A stretch of 64,000 nucleotides of DNA, taken from NCBI GenBank assembly GCA_002286715.1, contig NSJX01000001.1:1977805-2041804 (forward strand), given 5' to 3'. Made by a program: the position numbers and the translations under genes. Source of the stretch: Dentipellis sp. KUC8613 (Eukaryota; Basidiomycota; Agaricomycetes; Russulales; Hericiaceae). The notes below the pieces were generated by a model that saw only the letters and a program-made list of their open reading frames with translations, had not been told where the DNA came from and ran no database searches. Positions 1 to 11,291 of the stretch are shown piece by piece. How positions within the stretch are numbered: the first letter of the stretch is position 1; every line of letters begins with the position of its first letter.

Positions 1-149
1 GAAGATGATGCGTAGTGCCTGTGGGTGTGTACGTGAGGGCGTCGGCTGCCGGTCATGGTATGTGCTTTGCTGTTCACTCTCGTATATGCAGGTTAAACTG
101 ATGACTTTTGCTCACCTTCTAGTGGGAACCCGCTTGGGACGATATACCT

Positions 150-800
150 CCCATGTCAGGCAGCTGCGGACGGCATCTTCGCACCTTCGTCCCCGTCGAC
201 GCCTCCCCCACGCTCACCCAGTCCGCGTCACGAACCGCCAGCTCCTACTTCCCGTCCTCGCGCAGAAGCATCTGCAGACGCACCTGATCACCGTAGTACG
301 TCCCCACGCCCGCCGACGCGATACCAGGTATTGCCCCTCCGCCCCTCTGGACCGGCATACTGGCTTCCCCACTCTTCAAACGCCAGTACATCCGCCTTCC
401 CGTCGTCCTCGCGCGGCTCGCCGAATTCGAAGTTGGCCTTCTTCACCTTCTTCGCGAATCACGTGCGCTCTTCGCCGTCATTCACCTTCGCGCCGCGTCC
501 CCCCACACCCCCGCGCTCGCCCGCCCCGCCGTCGCGCCCGCAGTTCGGGCCCACCACGTACTCTATGCGCTCGTCCTCCTTCATGCCGCGCCGATCGATG
601 CGCAGTATGGTTCTGCGCGAGCGCGAACGCGCGGACGGTGCAGAGCGCACTGATTTCTTGGTGGGGCTGGCTTCTCCCATGCCGGGACCAGCGGAAGCAG
701 GGAACGATGTGGATATGGAGGATGCAGAAGCGGGTGAGAAGCCTGACAGTCCTGGAGAGATGAGGGGGGTTATGAGGCCTGAGCGGTAAGAGCACTGTGT
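150..800 (-). pseudogene. Possible decayed coding segment of unknown family
   Basis: On the minus strand roughly 800 to 150 has coding-like composition but no open frame. A stretch with acidic and basic residues (including KEDERIEYVVGP) runs into an in-frame TGA, continues in the same frame (FEFGEPREDDGKADV, then FEEWGSQYAG), then appears to jump frame to a segment containing GVGTYYGDQVRLQMLL, meets a TAG, and goes on with ELAVRDADWVSVGEAS. A mix of readable blocks, stops and a frame change fits a pseudogene. I do not recognise the family. It could instead be a real gene whose introns I have not resolved, and other exons may lie left of the window. Confidence 0.3.
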
Positions 801-2793
801 CTGTGTGTTCTTTCCCTCTTGTCTCTTGCCCCGTTCCTTCCCCCTTCGCTTTATAGGCTGTCCAGTCAGTGGCTCCACGAACCCCAAAGGCTCTGCATTC
901 TCCCCGCAAATCGCAACTCACGCACGTACATTCCCCCATCACCCATTCGCGGCGCCTTCTGCCTCCATAATCCCGTCACGTCGGTATCTTACTTTCGCAT
1001 ACATAGCTGTGATCCCCATTTCATGTTGCCATCTGTCGTCCGTCTGCTCATTTATCATGTCCCTTACGACCCCGGTTTATCTTCACGTACTGTACTCTAT
1101 GTTTTCCGTAAATCATGCTTTGGACCATTCTCCCCCCTCACTTCACTTCACTTCACTTCATCTTGATTCACCTCATGCTCATCCCTGACGATCCATCCAT
1201 ACACTTCGTTCATCTTCCAACGCTGTCCGCTATCCATATATCACGTCCCGCCCACGCCCACGTCCACGCCCCACGAAGCAATTCACGTTCCCCGCGCCTC
1301 GATTCTGACTTACCTTCATCGATCATCTGTCTGTGTCATCTGTCATACATCTCGTACATATCCACCCAATCTCATCGTTTCTCGGTTCTCGGTTCATTGC
1401 CTCATTCATTTGCTGCTCGTTCGTACTTGTCTGCTTGGTGGATCCCGTTCTCGTTCTTGGTTTTGGCTTCTGTGTTTTGTGATTTTGTTCTGCTGTCATC
1501 AGCAAATTGAGGGCCGTATGGAATCCGCAGGTGATGTTTGGCCTTGCTTGTAGAATTTGCAAGGCATTGCGACGTCATACAAAGGAAGCACCAATATTGT
1601 GAACCTTATGCAAGTAAGTACCAAGTTTATAATACCTTCGCAAAGGCCATAAACTAATTGAATTCCTACGAAAACTGAGTAACACTTTGGATTGCCTCGC
1701 AAAGCCATCGGAAGATGGTCAACAAAGCTCGAATTGTTTTGCGATTCAGGTGAACCATCGTCATCAGTATCAGCCTGTTACTCGCTACACAACCCTGGTT
1801 TCCCGTGGATCTTCGCTGTTGTCTTGCTCATATCACACAACCATCGTATGTCTCCCACTAATCTTCATGATACCAATATATAATGATACTTCTCACATCA
1901 CACGAAATTAGAGCGAGAGCGTATCAGAGCGGCCGTGTACTCATTGCGAGCGCGACTTCACAATGTTTCGATGGCTTGTTCTGTCCTCCTCGAGGGCCGA
2001 AACACGGCGTATCACGGACCGACGGAGTTGGGAAATTTTCTCGGGACATATAAAGAGCGGTGCGTCCTTGTCAACATCGTCTTCGCCTTCTGTTCTTCAC
2101 TCACACACTCCTACAGTGTCGCGCTTGACTCTACAATACTGACTGTCGCGTCGGCGTCACTTCCGCGTCGTCAACGCGTCAACACCTGCGTGCGCTCTCG
2201 GCTGGCTCCTTCGGACTGCCATTGCATACTGTGACGGCCTAGTGCTTCCCTCGGCGCACTCCTTTCGTGCCCTGGTTTCTGTGCTGCCAATACTCGACCG
2301 GACTTGACGCACTCGACGTTACGCGGCGGCTGTCTCATCTGGCCGCTCCCTCACGCGCTCACGGAGACCCACACACTTGCTGCTTCACGACTTTCTGCCG
2401 CGCCGCTACCTCGCTGTCTCGTACACACTTGTACTCTATGTTTCCGTGTCCTTACATCAAATGTATTGTAGTTTGTAGTTTGCATCACGACCATAAAAAT
2501 AAGATTCAAATTCTTTGCCGTTATATTATCAGAGGAATAGAACCCAAAATGATTGGATTTCGGCATTGCTTTCCACGATTCAATGCAACGTATCCCGGCA
2601 TGGGCTACCTCGTAGGACCATGGGAAGCCAAGGTACTACCTGGTCGAGTTGGAAAGTATGGAACATAATGAAATCTTACCCATTATTGTGCAGTATGGAC
2701 AAACCTGGTAGACAACGGAATGTATATAGGACCTTGGGAACCGTATGAATACTCTTGTACAAATTTGGTACTTCCGGGACAGATTGTAGTCTT

Positions 2794-2817
2794 TGCATTG
2801 GCAGGCCTGCCAATGCA
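2794..2817. repeat. 24-bp perfect palindrome
   Basis: The left half TGCATTGGCAGG is followed immediately by its exact reverse complement, giving a 24-bp perfect palindrome with no spacer, centred between 2,805 and 2,806. It lies in gene-free DNA. It could be a binding site for a dimeric factor, a cruciform-prone site or a chance product of decay. Confidence 0.85.
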
Positions 2818-3293
2818 TAGTCGGCCCCAATTCGCTGATGGTACCTCGGTCTTGGTTTTGGTTCTTGTCTTCGTCTCAGTCTTGGTTTCGTTCTGGTTTT
2901 GGATATATGTGTACATGTATGATATCGTGGGCGACCACTTCACTCCAGTCGCGCGGCGCACGTGCTGGTGGTGTGCCGGTGGTGCCTTCGAGTAGTCAGT
3001 AGTATAGAAATTCGAATGTTTTTTCGTGCCTCTTCTTGTCTTGTGTGGCGGAGTGGGACGAAGATACATGAGCCAATAAGATCGCTATTGACAACGGAGA
3101 AGAAACGGAACCAAATAGGTAGGTACATACTAAGTTGGTCGTTCAGATAGTAATCAGCGTGGACTTCGAATTCAACATGAGTGAGGGACACGCACCCGAG
3201 AACGCCGCTCTAGCTGGCTACGCGAATGTGAATGGCGCAGGTATTGTAGATAGGTTAGCAGCTATGAAACCCACATCAGTACTTTGGTCGCGT

Positions 3294-3365
3294 CCTGAAG
3301 CCCTGAACGCCCTGAAAGCCAGCCTTTCAGGGTGTTCAGGGTGTTCAGGATGTTCAGGCTTCAGG
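3294..3365. repeat. CCTGAA minisatellite forming a hairpin
   Basis: Units of the type CCTGAACGC on the left face GTGTTCAGG units on the right, with a short turn (AAAGCCAGCCTTT) between them. The two arms are near reverse complements, so either strand can fold into a long stem. The same unit occurs at 4,819-4,955, and a single 13-bp copy (CAGGGTGTTCAGG) sits at 7,455-7,467 inside an intron of the Nudix gene. Confidence 0.8.
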
Positions 3366-4818
3366 GGCGCTTATTTACTTCTTTTCGAATGCTATGGCGA
3401 AGCACTACAACTAATGTACAAGCTGGTACAATCAAGTTATATTGTAGTTTACGGGGCTAGCAAGGGGATATGGTCTCGTCATAGTCACCGTGAATATCTC
3501 CTCCGCATAACTCGTCAAATAGGCATTTTGCTTGCATTCAGAAAATTGACATATACCATAATCAGCACATGCGGGCACGACGTGCACGTCCTGCGGACCG
3601 CTGTAGCCCTGCACACTGAAGTTGGCTCCCTCTGGCCGGTAAGCTCGCGCGTGTCGAGAAGAAATTCAATATTGCGGTGGCTGCAGACGAATCTCACTGC
3701 AGATGAATGCACCTGCTTTAATGCAAGGTCCTCATGCTCGCCATGAGACAGCGGATCGATCGAGGCAGCTCAAGCTCCCAGCTGGCGCCCTCGTCGCTCG
3801 AGAGCAGGTCTACAGGGCAGACGATCTCGTTCAGCCTGGAGATCTCGGGGCCAACACCAGCTCAGAGATATCGATGGGGCATAGATAGCGAGATGATGGA
3901 TGTAAGGACGGGGGCTCGGGAAGACACTGGGACGGTCGGAGAACGCGAAGTGGACCACGAGTGTCGAGACACCTACAAGCCCTACTGCAAACGGAGGATT
4001 TGGATATTAGCTAGAGCTCGCAGTATGTATAGAAGCGAAGGCGAACCTCATGACATCGCTCTGATTTACCCATTGTCAACTGTAGAATTGCACGAGATCG
4101 CGAAGACAGTAGGAGGAGGTCAGCGAGACACGTCGCGAAGGAAGGAATTTGGTCTGTGTCCAAGGCGTTTCAAACTCCGACGTTTGGTGCCAGCTGTCGC
4201 CTTTGCCGCGTTCTGTTCTCGCCACGTTGCGACTCTCATGTCGTCTGTCCCTCACTGGGTTCATCGCACGGCACAACGACACAGGTAGTACGGTCAAAAA
4301 TTCTGGGGCGACTTCTCAATGTCTGCGGGAGCGTGCGTTTCTGACTGCTCGTCATAGGCGTAAAAGCGAATCACTTCAGCTTTTGCACTTATGTCTTCTC
4401 TAGTGCGTGCATCCGCTCCCCTTACACATCCATTCCCGACACCGTCTCTCCGCCTGTCCATTCCCGCTGCCGTGTTCTGCACGCACCCGCATGAACTGAC
4501 TGCCGCTCCGCTCCATTCCTACGTTCCCCCTCTGCCATTCGCGCGTTTTTCTGCCGCTTGTAGCTTGTGTAGCGAGTAGAAGTGTTGGCAAGAGCACACC
4601 ACTGGTGGCGTGCGGACGCGGGATACGGCAGCACCAGGACCCATACAGGTGCCGAGCATTTCGGTGTCGGGCATGTGGTATCGACTTCCGCGCTGTATGT
4701 GGTGAACTGACATACCCGTAGTTACAGTACATTACTAGCATGGTCCCGCGCGCTTTAATATAATTCGAAAGAAAATCCTGCAGCTATGTGGGAGCTTGAG
4801 GGGCTGAATTCTCAACGT

Positions 4819-4955
4819 CCTGAACACCCTGAACACCCTGAATGTCCTGAAATGCCTCATCCTGAACGGGTTTTGACATACCCTGAAACCTGAGAACCTG
4901 AATGTCCTGAACACCCTGAAATTCCTATATATGGAAACCTTTCAGGGCGTTCAGG
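4819..4955. repeat. CCTGAACAC minisatellite with inverted end
   Basis: Several copies of a 9-bp unit, CCTGAACAC and variants such as CCTGAATGT, run rightward. The array closes with an inverted copy (TTTCAGGGCGTTCAGG). It therefore has the same direct-then-inverted arrangement as the array at 3,294-3,365, about 1.5 kb away. Confidence 0.8.
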
Positions 4956-5259
4956 CTGAATGCCAAAGTACTGATGGCCACCGGGTGCTCATGCGGGAGT
5001 GATTGATGGCAGTATCTAGTGGACATACCTAATAGTTGGACGGTCTGGTCCAACCGTACGGGGCGGGTGATCGTTTGAATAAATAAAATAAATGCATCAA
5101 GCGGTGGCATTAATGTTCAAGTTGGACCATTTTCAGTGATCACAGACGTGGGCTGAGAACCTGCACTAGTGATCGACCTTTTTTTCTTTTGCGACAAATG
5201 CAATTATTCAGAATTGTATTGCCAGCGAGCGGTACTAGCTGGGTCATGAGGAGATGCCA

Positions 5260-5441
5260 GAGCGCACCGTGACCCTGTCTGCACCGGGCCGTCCGCGTGA
5301 TATCAAATCGAATGGCACCACCTGCTGAATTCGTACGCGGGTGTAGTCGTTGTCAACATTCGGCGGGAACTGGAGAGCTGGACGGTGGACTCTGGCGCAA
5401 CCGTGCGGGAGCGCGCCGTGAAGCTGCCCGCCCCGGGCCGT
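5260..5441. repeat. 33-bp imperfect direct repeat pair
   Basis: The stretches 5,260-5,292 and 5,409-5,441 align over 33 bases with six mismatches by eye (27/33). Both begin GAGCGC and end CCGGGCCGT. Their starts are 149 bp apart. No gene surrounds them. They look like two decayed copies of a tandem unit of about 150 bp. Confidence 0.6.
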
Positions 5442-6031
5442 TTGACTCCGCGTGCCAGCGATGTTGAATACTGAATTCAATCGACAGCATCGGTGGGCTC
5501 CGAGCTAGTGCCAAATCGAGTTACCACGGCGCTGAAGTGGGCACGACGAGCACTCGTGCGCACGCCTGCGGTAAAATAATAGCATCATCAACGGAATTGG
5601 TTATACATCTGACCGCCACTGACGGCAGGTACTTACTATAGTCGCGGCACGCTGACCGCTGGTCATCAACCATGTTTTAAAATCGGAGTTAAGGTCGGAC
5701 TTGACGGGTTGGCCAACTGTCATGGAGGGGGAAGGATGACTAGTATGAAGCGCTGCGGTGGTGACGGTAGTTGTCAGTGGGCTGTCGACTGGGAGAAGTA
5801 TAGTTGAAAGGTCATCCATGGAGCGTCGGGCGAGCTCGAGAGGCGCCATAAACGGCAGCTAGGATGTCAACAAGACGGCGGCCGAATAAAAAATACCAGC
5901 GGTCCACCAAGCGGACGAGCGAGCGAGCGAGCATGCAGAACCTGTACCAGCAGCACCACGAAACCTCACAAAAATTAAAATTCCACTCAATAAAATACAC
6001 CCCACCCTTCCCCCCATCACGCACCCCCTCA

Positions 6032-8556
6032 TCAAAGCTTCACCACGCGCAACCACTCCCCCACGCCCCTCCTCCCCTTCTTGCCGCTCTTCCCAATCGC
6101 ACACGCCTCCCACGCCGCGGCGGCTTGCTCCGCGTCGATGCCCTCGGCCGCACACAGCGCGGGGCCGGGACCGTGCCGCAGCGCGTGGGCGATGCGCTCG
6201 CCCATGCTCGGCTGGTGCGGCGCGGCGAGCGCGAAGGTGGGCGCGCGCGGGGCGTAGCCGATGAGGGCGGTGCGGATGAGGATGGCGCTGTGGGGCGGGG
6301 AGGGACGTGAGCAGGGGCAGGGGCGAGGCGGGCGGTGAGGGATGGGCGATGGCGGTGGGTTATTGGCAGCGAGAGATGTTGGTGGCAATGGGCCGGTGGT
6401 GGGCCGTAAATTGGGCGGTGGGAAAATGCGAGCGGGTAGTGTGTAGAGTCGGAAGATTGGGGAAGCGACGGTCGGTAAGTCAGCGGCAGCGGTAACAGTA
6501 ACGGCAATGGCGACGGTTGCGAACAATGGGCGGGGGGCGATAGGTAGCGGGTCACGGGCAGTGGGTAAGAGGAGGAAGAAGATAAAAAACGGGCACGGCG
6601 AGGGGTGGGGGCAGAAGAGCGAGCAGCGGGTAGCGGGCAGCGAGGGGTGGGAGCAATACAAAAGGCAGCGAGCGCGGTCGCAGCGGCGGCAGTGGGGCGA
6701 TAACAGCCGCAAAGGGTGCGTTGGGGCATCGAGTATCCAGACGCCATCCGCGCCGCCACGCCAGCGCAAAGATGGAAGCGAGCGCGCGCACGGGGACGGG
6801 GATCAACATCAGCAAACGCGCCCCGTTGGCAGGATCCGAGTCCGCGAAAAGGGGGCCAGAGGCAGGCGTATAATTAGACGGCGGGGCAAAGTGCATGCGC
6901 CAGCGAAGTCGGGCGCGGACGAATGGAAATGCGCGAAGGGGAACGAGGGTGGGGAGTGGTGCATAACAGAGGCGGGTAGGTGATGGGTAACGGGTAACGT
7001 GACGGCAGGAAGGGCGAGTGGCGGAAGGAAGGGGGTGGGAATGTCAACGCGAGCAATTAGTGCGAGCCGACTCCGAATTCAAACGGTGCACGCACGCGGT
7101 GAGTCCGTAAACGGGCTTGACGCCACCCGCCTCGCGCCCCGTGAGGAAGCGGTGCATGCGGACGGCCCGCTCGTTCTGGCTCTGGTCTTGGTCCTGGGCG
7201 GTGGGCCCTGCGTTGCGCGCGGGCGCGGGTGCGGGCGTGGACGTGTGTGGCCACGGCATGTCGAAGTAGGTGTGGTACGGCAGCTCGAGCGCAGCCTGCT
7301 CGGCCTCTGCTTCGGCCTCTGCGTTCGTGTCGGCCCTCAGGTGCGGCGCTGCCGGCGGCGTCGACGCGAGGAACGCGCCAAGAGGGTGCGAGAAGAGGGC
7401 ATGCACCTCGGCGGCATTGAGGATAGGCTGCATTGGCGATCCATGCACGATCGCCAGGGTGTTCAGGAGCCCATATCAATAAAATTAAAATTAACCGCGA
7501 CGCCAAGGAAACAAGGGGCGCACGCACACGGAGGGTGGTGTCGAGGATGAGGACCACGACGCTGCAAAGAACCAAACCGAGCGGACAGGTCAGCAGGGCT
7601 GGCTCGGGTCATGTCGCGGACCATGGCGGAATGCAGACGGGAGAAGCTGGACCAGAGCCTGGGTCTGTCCACCGCCAGCTGCCTTCGGCAGCGTCCTGCT
7701 CTCGGAATATCAAATGCGACACGGTGGAGGTGCACTGTACTCACGGTGTGACGAGGGTCGTTGCGCCCGCGAGATACGGCTCGAGCACGCAGAGGAGCGG
7801 GACCTTGGTTTTGTCAGCCGGCAGGCCTATCTGGATTCCCACCGCACTGATGAGTGATCCACACGCCTTCTGTTTCTGGAAGCGCAATGCATGCGCGTAC
7901 GTACCTCTTCGAACGCCTCGCGCCGCTGGAGTGAATGGGCGGACAATATACGACGCAAATCAGCGCGAGAACGACAACGTGTCCGGCGTCAAATCGCCGC
8001 CGCCGCTTTTCTGCCCGAAAAGGGGCGAAGAAGGGGCGAAACGCGACACACGCACCGCTGTGTCCTCGATCGTCGCGTCTTCAGGGTCGACCCTCCCGCC
8101 GGGAAGGGCGGTGTCCCCCGCATACGATCGCAGTGTCGCGGCACGCCTGCTCGGGCGAACTGCGTCAGAGCGGGCAGCGTAAGGCGCAGCACTGTGAGAA
8201 CGCGCACGCACCGACTCAATAGGACGTAGAGATCGCCCTGGCGGCCGACGAAGAGGGCCACGAGCACCGCGGCGCGGCGCGATCGCGGAAAGGGCAGCGT
8301 CGCGAGCTGGGGCGGCGTGCGGTATGCGGCCAGATTCTGCAGACATCTGCATAGGACATGTGTGGTCCATGGTAGTTAATTAATCGAATAAAAATATGTC
8401 ACTGTGACCAGACGCGACGTACCGCTGTGACTCGCGTTTGAGCGGGTGGGGTGCCTCGTCGAGACGCAGCTTAGGGCGGTGGAACCTGTAGAGGTCCGAC
8501 GAGTGTGACCTGGGCGCAGCACGGTCGGCAGCGTCGGCTTTCCGCGTCGGTGCCAT
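6032..8556 (-). CDS. PCD1: Nudix hydrolase, CoA pyrophosphatase (PCD1/NUDT7-like)
   Basis: Members of this family cleave CoA and its derivatives to 3',5'-ADP and phosphopantetheine, usually in peroxisomes or mitochondria. The start MAPTRKADAADR lies at 8,556. After splicing, LVALFVGRQGDLYVLLS leads to the CoA-pyrophosphatase lead-in RRAATLRSYAGDTALPGG and the Nudix box GGRVDPEDATIEDTA + RREAFEE, split by an intron. The second half has the fungal signature HPLGAFLAST, PYHTYFDMPWP, VRMHRFLTGREAGGVKPVYG, then LTA joined to AILIRTALIGYAPRAPTF. I count about seven introns; the last is about 808 nt, far longer than the rest. The C-terminus is VVKL, which only weakly resembles a PTS1. Its upstream neighbour is PP4 on the same strand. 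Family assignment is firm; the exact middle splice sites are less so. Confidence 0.9.
6288..7095 (-). other. Unusually long low-complexity intron of the Nudix gene
   Basis: The donor GTGCGTG at 7,095 follows the GLTA motif and the acceptor CCCCACAG ends at 6,288, directly before the exon reading AILIRTALIG. Inside, the plus strand is strongly purine and G rich, with irregular reiterations such as GGGTAACGGGTAAC and GCAGCGGGTAGCGGGCAGCG. Long proline- and leucine-rich frames on the minus strand are by-products of this composition and not coding. No gene or RNA is recognised in it. Confidence 0.75.
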
Positions 8557-9010
8557 GGTTGATTTGATTAATTCGAACGAGGCTGAGTCTGCAGCGTGTG
8601 TGCTTGTCGAGCAGCTGAGTGAGTCGAGGAGCGCACGGACTGGTTTAAGTTCCGAGACGGAGCGATTAGCTGGCGCGCCGTCGCCTTGGCGCTGCGGGGC
8701 CGGCGATCTACATTAAGACCGGCGCCATGTGATATGGAGACCGGTGCAGCGCCCGTCGTTCATTTTGCCGTTCACTCAGATGCTCGTGCCTCTCAGTGCA
8801 ATCGGGTCCCCGATGATTCAGCATCGGAAACGAGATGAATAAGGTATGGGATCCAGAGCACGGGTAAAGCTACAATACTACGGACACGGCGACACAGATG
8901 TAGGCAGAATCGGAAACGAACACGACACACGACCAGGAGCAAGATTAAACAGAACACCATCTTTCACGATGGCGACAGTAACCATATACACGACAATGAA
9001 TGGTGAGCCT
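8557..9010. other. Intergenic, Nudix gene upstream / PP4 3' region
   Basis: About 450 bp between the PP4 stop and the Nudix start, both on the minus strand. It must hold the PP4 3' UTR and terminator and the Nudix promoter. I see no recognisable site beyond this. Confidence 0.5.
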
Positions 9011-10450
9011 CTAGAGGAAGTAGTCAGCTGGGGGTCTTTTGAGGGGCACGGACCGCACATCCTGTTTCGCACGTCAGTAAAACCTAATCCAAACCACGGG
9101 TGATAGACGTACCGAGGGCGCGTGCTGAAACACCTTGTACTCCTGCGCAAGATGTTCATCCAACTCCAGTATCGACGCGACATTGCCACACCTAGACCGC
9201 CTCCCAGCATCAGCACCTGCATCTCGAAACGCCAGCGCGCGGCGCGGAGCGCAATACGCACCGATAGCAGTAGTTCGGCGCACTCCAGACCGTGACGATC
9301 GTCTGATCAAACATCAGCTTGTAGCCCTCCATGGCCAGCTGATGCGCGCGAGCAATGAGGTCTATTGCGTTCTGATGTGCGAACGCCTTGGTGATGTCCG
9401 CGCCAAAGAGGTACCCCGCCCCGCGCGGCGAGAGGCCCCAGCCCGATATGTCTGCGACGACAGCGAGAAATGAGATGCACGCGCGTCAGTTCGGATGCGC
9501 TTTCCGTGGCGTGCCGTAAGGACACGATACGCACCATCGGGATCAGACCAGAGCAGGTCGCACATCGCCCCATCGTGCGGCACTTCTTGCTTCCTGTCAA
9601 TGGCACGGATCTTCAAGGGCGTATCAGCACAACGTCATCCCACGAGAGAATCGCCTTCGGGGCAGATTCAAGGCCGAACGCCAAACAGCGTCTGCGTACC
9701 TGGTCAATCTGCTGCAACGCGGGGCTGAGCCCGCCGTGGACGCAGAACACGCGGCCGTCGACGATGGCGCCGAGCGCGAGGTAGTCGAACACCTCGCAGC
9801 ACCAGCGCCACACGTTGCTGCTGCCGTACTTGCGCTGGCACTCGTCGTAGAAGCCGTACACCTGCGTGATCTGCCGCGACTCGTGGTTCCCGCGGATGAG
9901 CGTGATGCGGTCCGGGTAGCGCACTTTGAGTGCGAGCAGCAGCAGGAATGTCTCGACGCTGTAGAAGCCGCGGTCCACAAAGTCGCCTGTGGCGCGTCCC
10001 AGCGGAGGATGAGGTGCAGTCGTCAGGAATGCTCCGAGCCAAACACTACGAGGAGATGCTGCTCACCCATGAAAATGTAATTCGTCTCTGGACATGTCCC
10101 GCCAATTTTAAACAACTCCATCAAGTCAAAGAACTGGCCATGAATGTCCCCGCATATCTGCCGACATCGCCGCCAACACCGTCACTACCCCGCACGCACC
10201 CCGCGACGCGAAAAGACACGCACCGTCACGGGCGAGTCGACGACCTGCACATTGCTCTCCTCGATGAGGATCTCACGCGCCTTGATGCAGAGCCGCTTGA
10301 CCTGTTCCTCCGATATGGGCTCGCACTGGACGAGCTGTTCGATCTGTCTGCCGCAGCCACAAGACGGGCACAGCGAAGACAAACATCAGCATTCGCATTA
10401 GCAGAGCTGAGACGGCGCGGAGAGACAGACCTGTCGAGGTCGCTCGGCAT
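9011..10450 (-). CDS. PPH3: Serine/threonine protein phosphatase 4 catalytic subunit
   Basis: PP4 is a metal-dependent Ser/Thr phosphatase of the PP2A group, acting in DNA-damage recovery and centrosome control. The protein begins MPSDLDR on a 26-nt coding exon, then [18 protein letters not shown] and [18 protein letters not shown]. Metal-binding motifs are intact: GDIHGQ, GDFVDRG and [19 protein letters not shown], followed by [19 protein letters not shown] and CVHGGLSP. Downstream are [48 protein letters not shown] and [20 protein letters not shown]. It ends in DYFL, the PP2A/PP4/PP6 tail that is carboxymethylated. [20 protein letters not shown] and QEVPHDG favour PP4 over PP2A or PP6. Length is about 310 residues, normal for the family. 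The intron after QIDQ has an open frame, which can mislead gene callers. Confidence 0.95.
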
Positions 10451-11291
10451 GGCGCGACGCGGACGAAGCGGTGCGCCGACCAAAAAGACGAAGGGTCGGA
10501 GGAACACAGGCCAGCTGCCGGCGGCGCGGCATCTCCCGCTGACACAGGCCGCACGCGCTGCTGACACATCCCCAATCTCAGATCATCGGGCCCATCCAAT
10601 TTATCTGCCCGCCGATTCAGATCATCGCGTGCTAGCTATACACGGCACTGCTGCTGCTGCTCGACAGCGGGCGCCCTCTGCGCGGGACATTGGTTCAGCG
10701 CGCCATGACCATCGCAATTGCGCAGGCAGATCGATGTGGGTCAATTTGGGAGGACGGCCGGGGCACAATTACATCTCGATATGTACAGTATTGCAGGTAT
10801 AGTATACGATGGGTGGCGATGCAGCAGTCGAAGCAACGAAAAAGACACAGATAGACATTGAATATCGCAGTGAGAAGAGCAGTGGCGGTGGACGTGAACG
10901 TGAGGCGACGTAAAATAAAACTAGGCGTATACAGCAAGAGGGGGTTAGTGCGGTTCCAGTACCAGACGCGATCGGACAAGCATTCGCATTTCAAAATAAA
11001 AAATCTGCATGGGCGGGCGGCGGCGCGCCGTACCTGTGACCATTCCTTGATCCATGATGTCGCCATCGCCCACCCAAGCCCCTCGCCCCGTGCGGCCTCG
11101 GTATCTGACGGAACGATGTCGGCGGAGAGTCGAGTGCGAGCACGTGGGGGTGGTGTGGCGACCATGCCATGCGAGCGTTGGGGCAGCGGGCTGCAGGGAC
11201 CGCGTAGCGCGGGCCGAGTATAGTGCATCGGGTCAGAGAAGGAGTCGGGAAGGGAATACGGTGCGCGCGTCTCTCAGACTACAGCGACCTA
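10451..11291. other. Intergenic between PP4 and the C2H2 factor
   Basis: About 840 bp holding the PP4 promoter and 5' UTR and the 3' UTR of the zinc-finger gene. Frames here are short and antisense-like. I see no RNA gene or repeat. Confidence 0.5.

Larger units (their letters stand above)
801..6031. other. Gene-poor region
   Basis: No convincing gene is seen. Open frames here are short and of ordinary, non-family composition, and the base composition is visibly less GC-rich than in the gene blocks, especially at 1,000-3,700. It holds a CACTT/ACTTC pentamer run near 1,138-1,161, a TATAAAG at about 2,049 with no supportable gene behind it, a TTGGTTTTGGTTCTTG-like low-complexity tract near 2,850-2,900, a perfect palindrome, two CCTGAA-type hairpin repeats, a 33-bp imperfect duplication and a (GAGC)n tract near 5,918-5,932. 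The repeats are listed separately. Confidence 0.6.

Noticed and set aside
5..763. A 252-codon plus-strand frame at the left edge
   Set aside because: It is rich in Arg, Pro and Ser with no motif; the opposite strand has more protein-like blocks.
2041..2300. TATAAAG near 2,049 with following pyrimidine tract as a promoter
   Set aside because: No gene downstream could be supported on the plus strand, so it was not listed as a promoter.
6032..6769. Two overlapping frames of about 240 codons, Pro/Leu-rich, minus strand
   Set aside because: Only the last 85 or so codons of one frame are the real final exon of the Nudix gene; the rest is low-complexity intron.
9613..9710. Extension of the PP4 frame after QIDQ (VRRRCLAFG...)
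   Set aside because: It is an intron: a GTACGC donor follows QIDQ, and the next exon restores the invariant [14 protein letters not shown].
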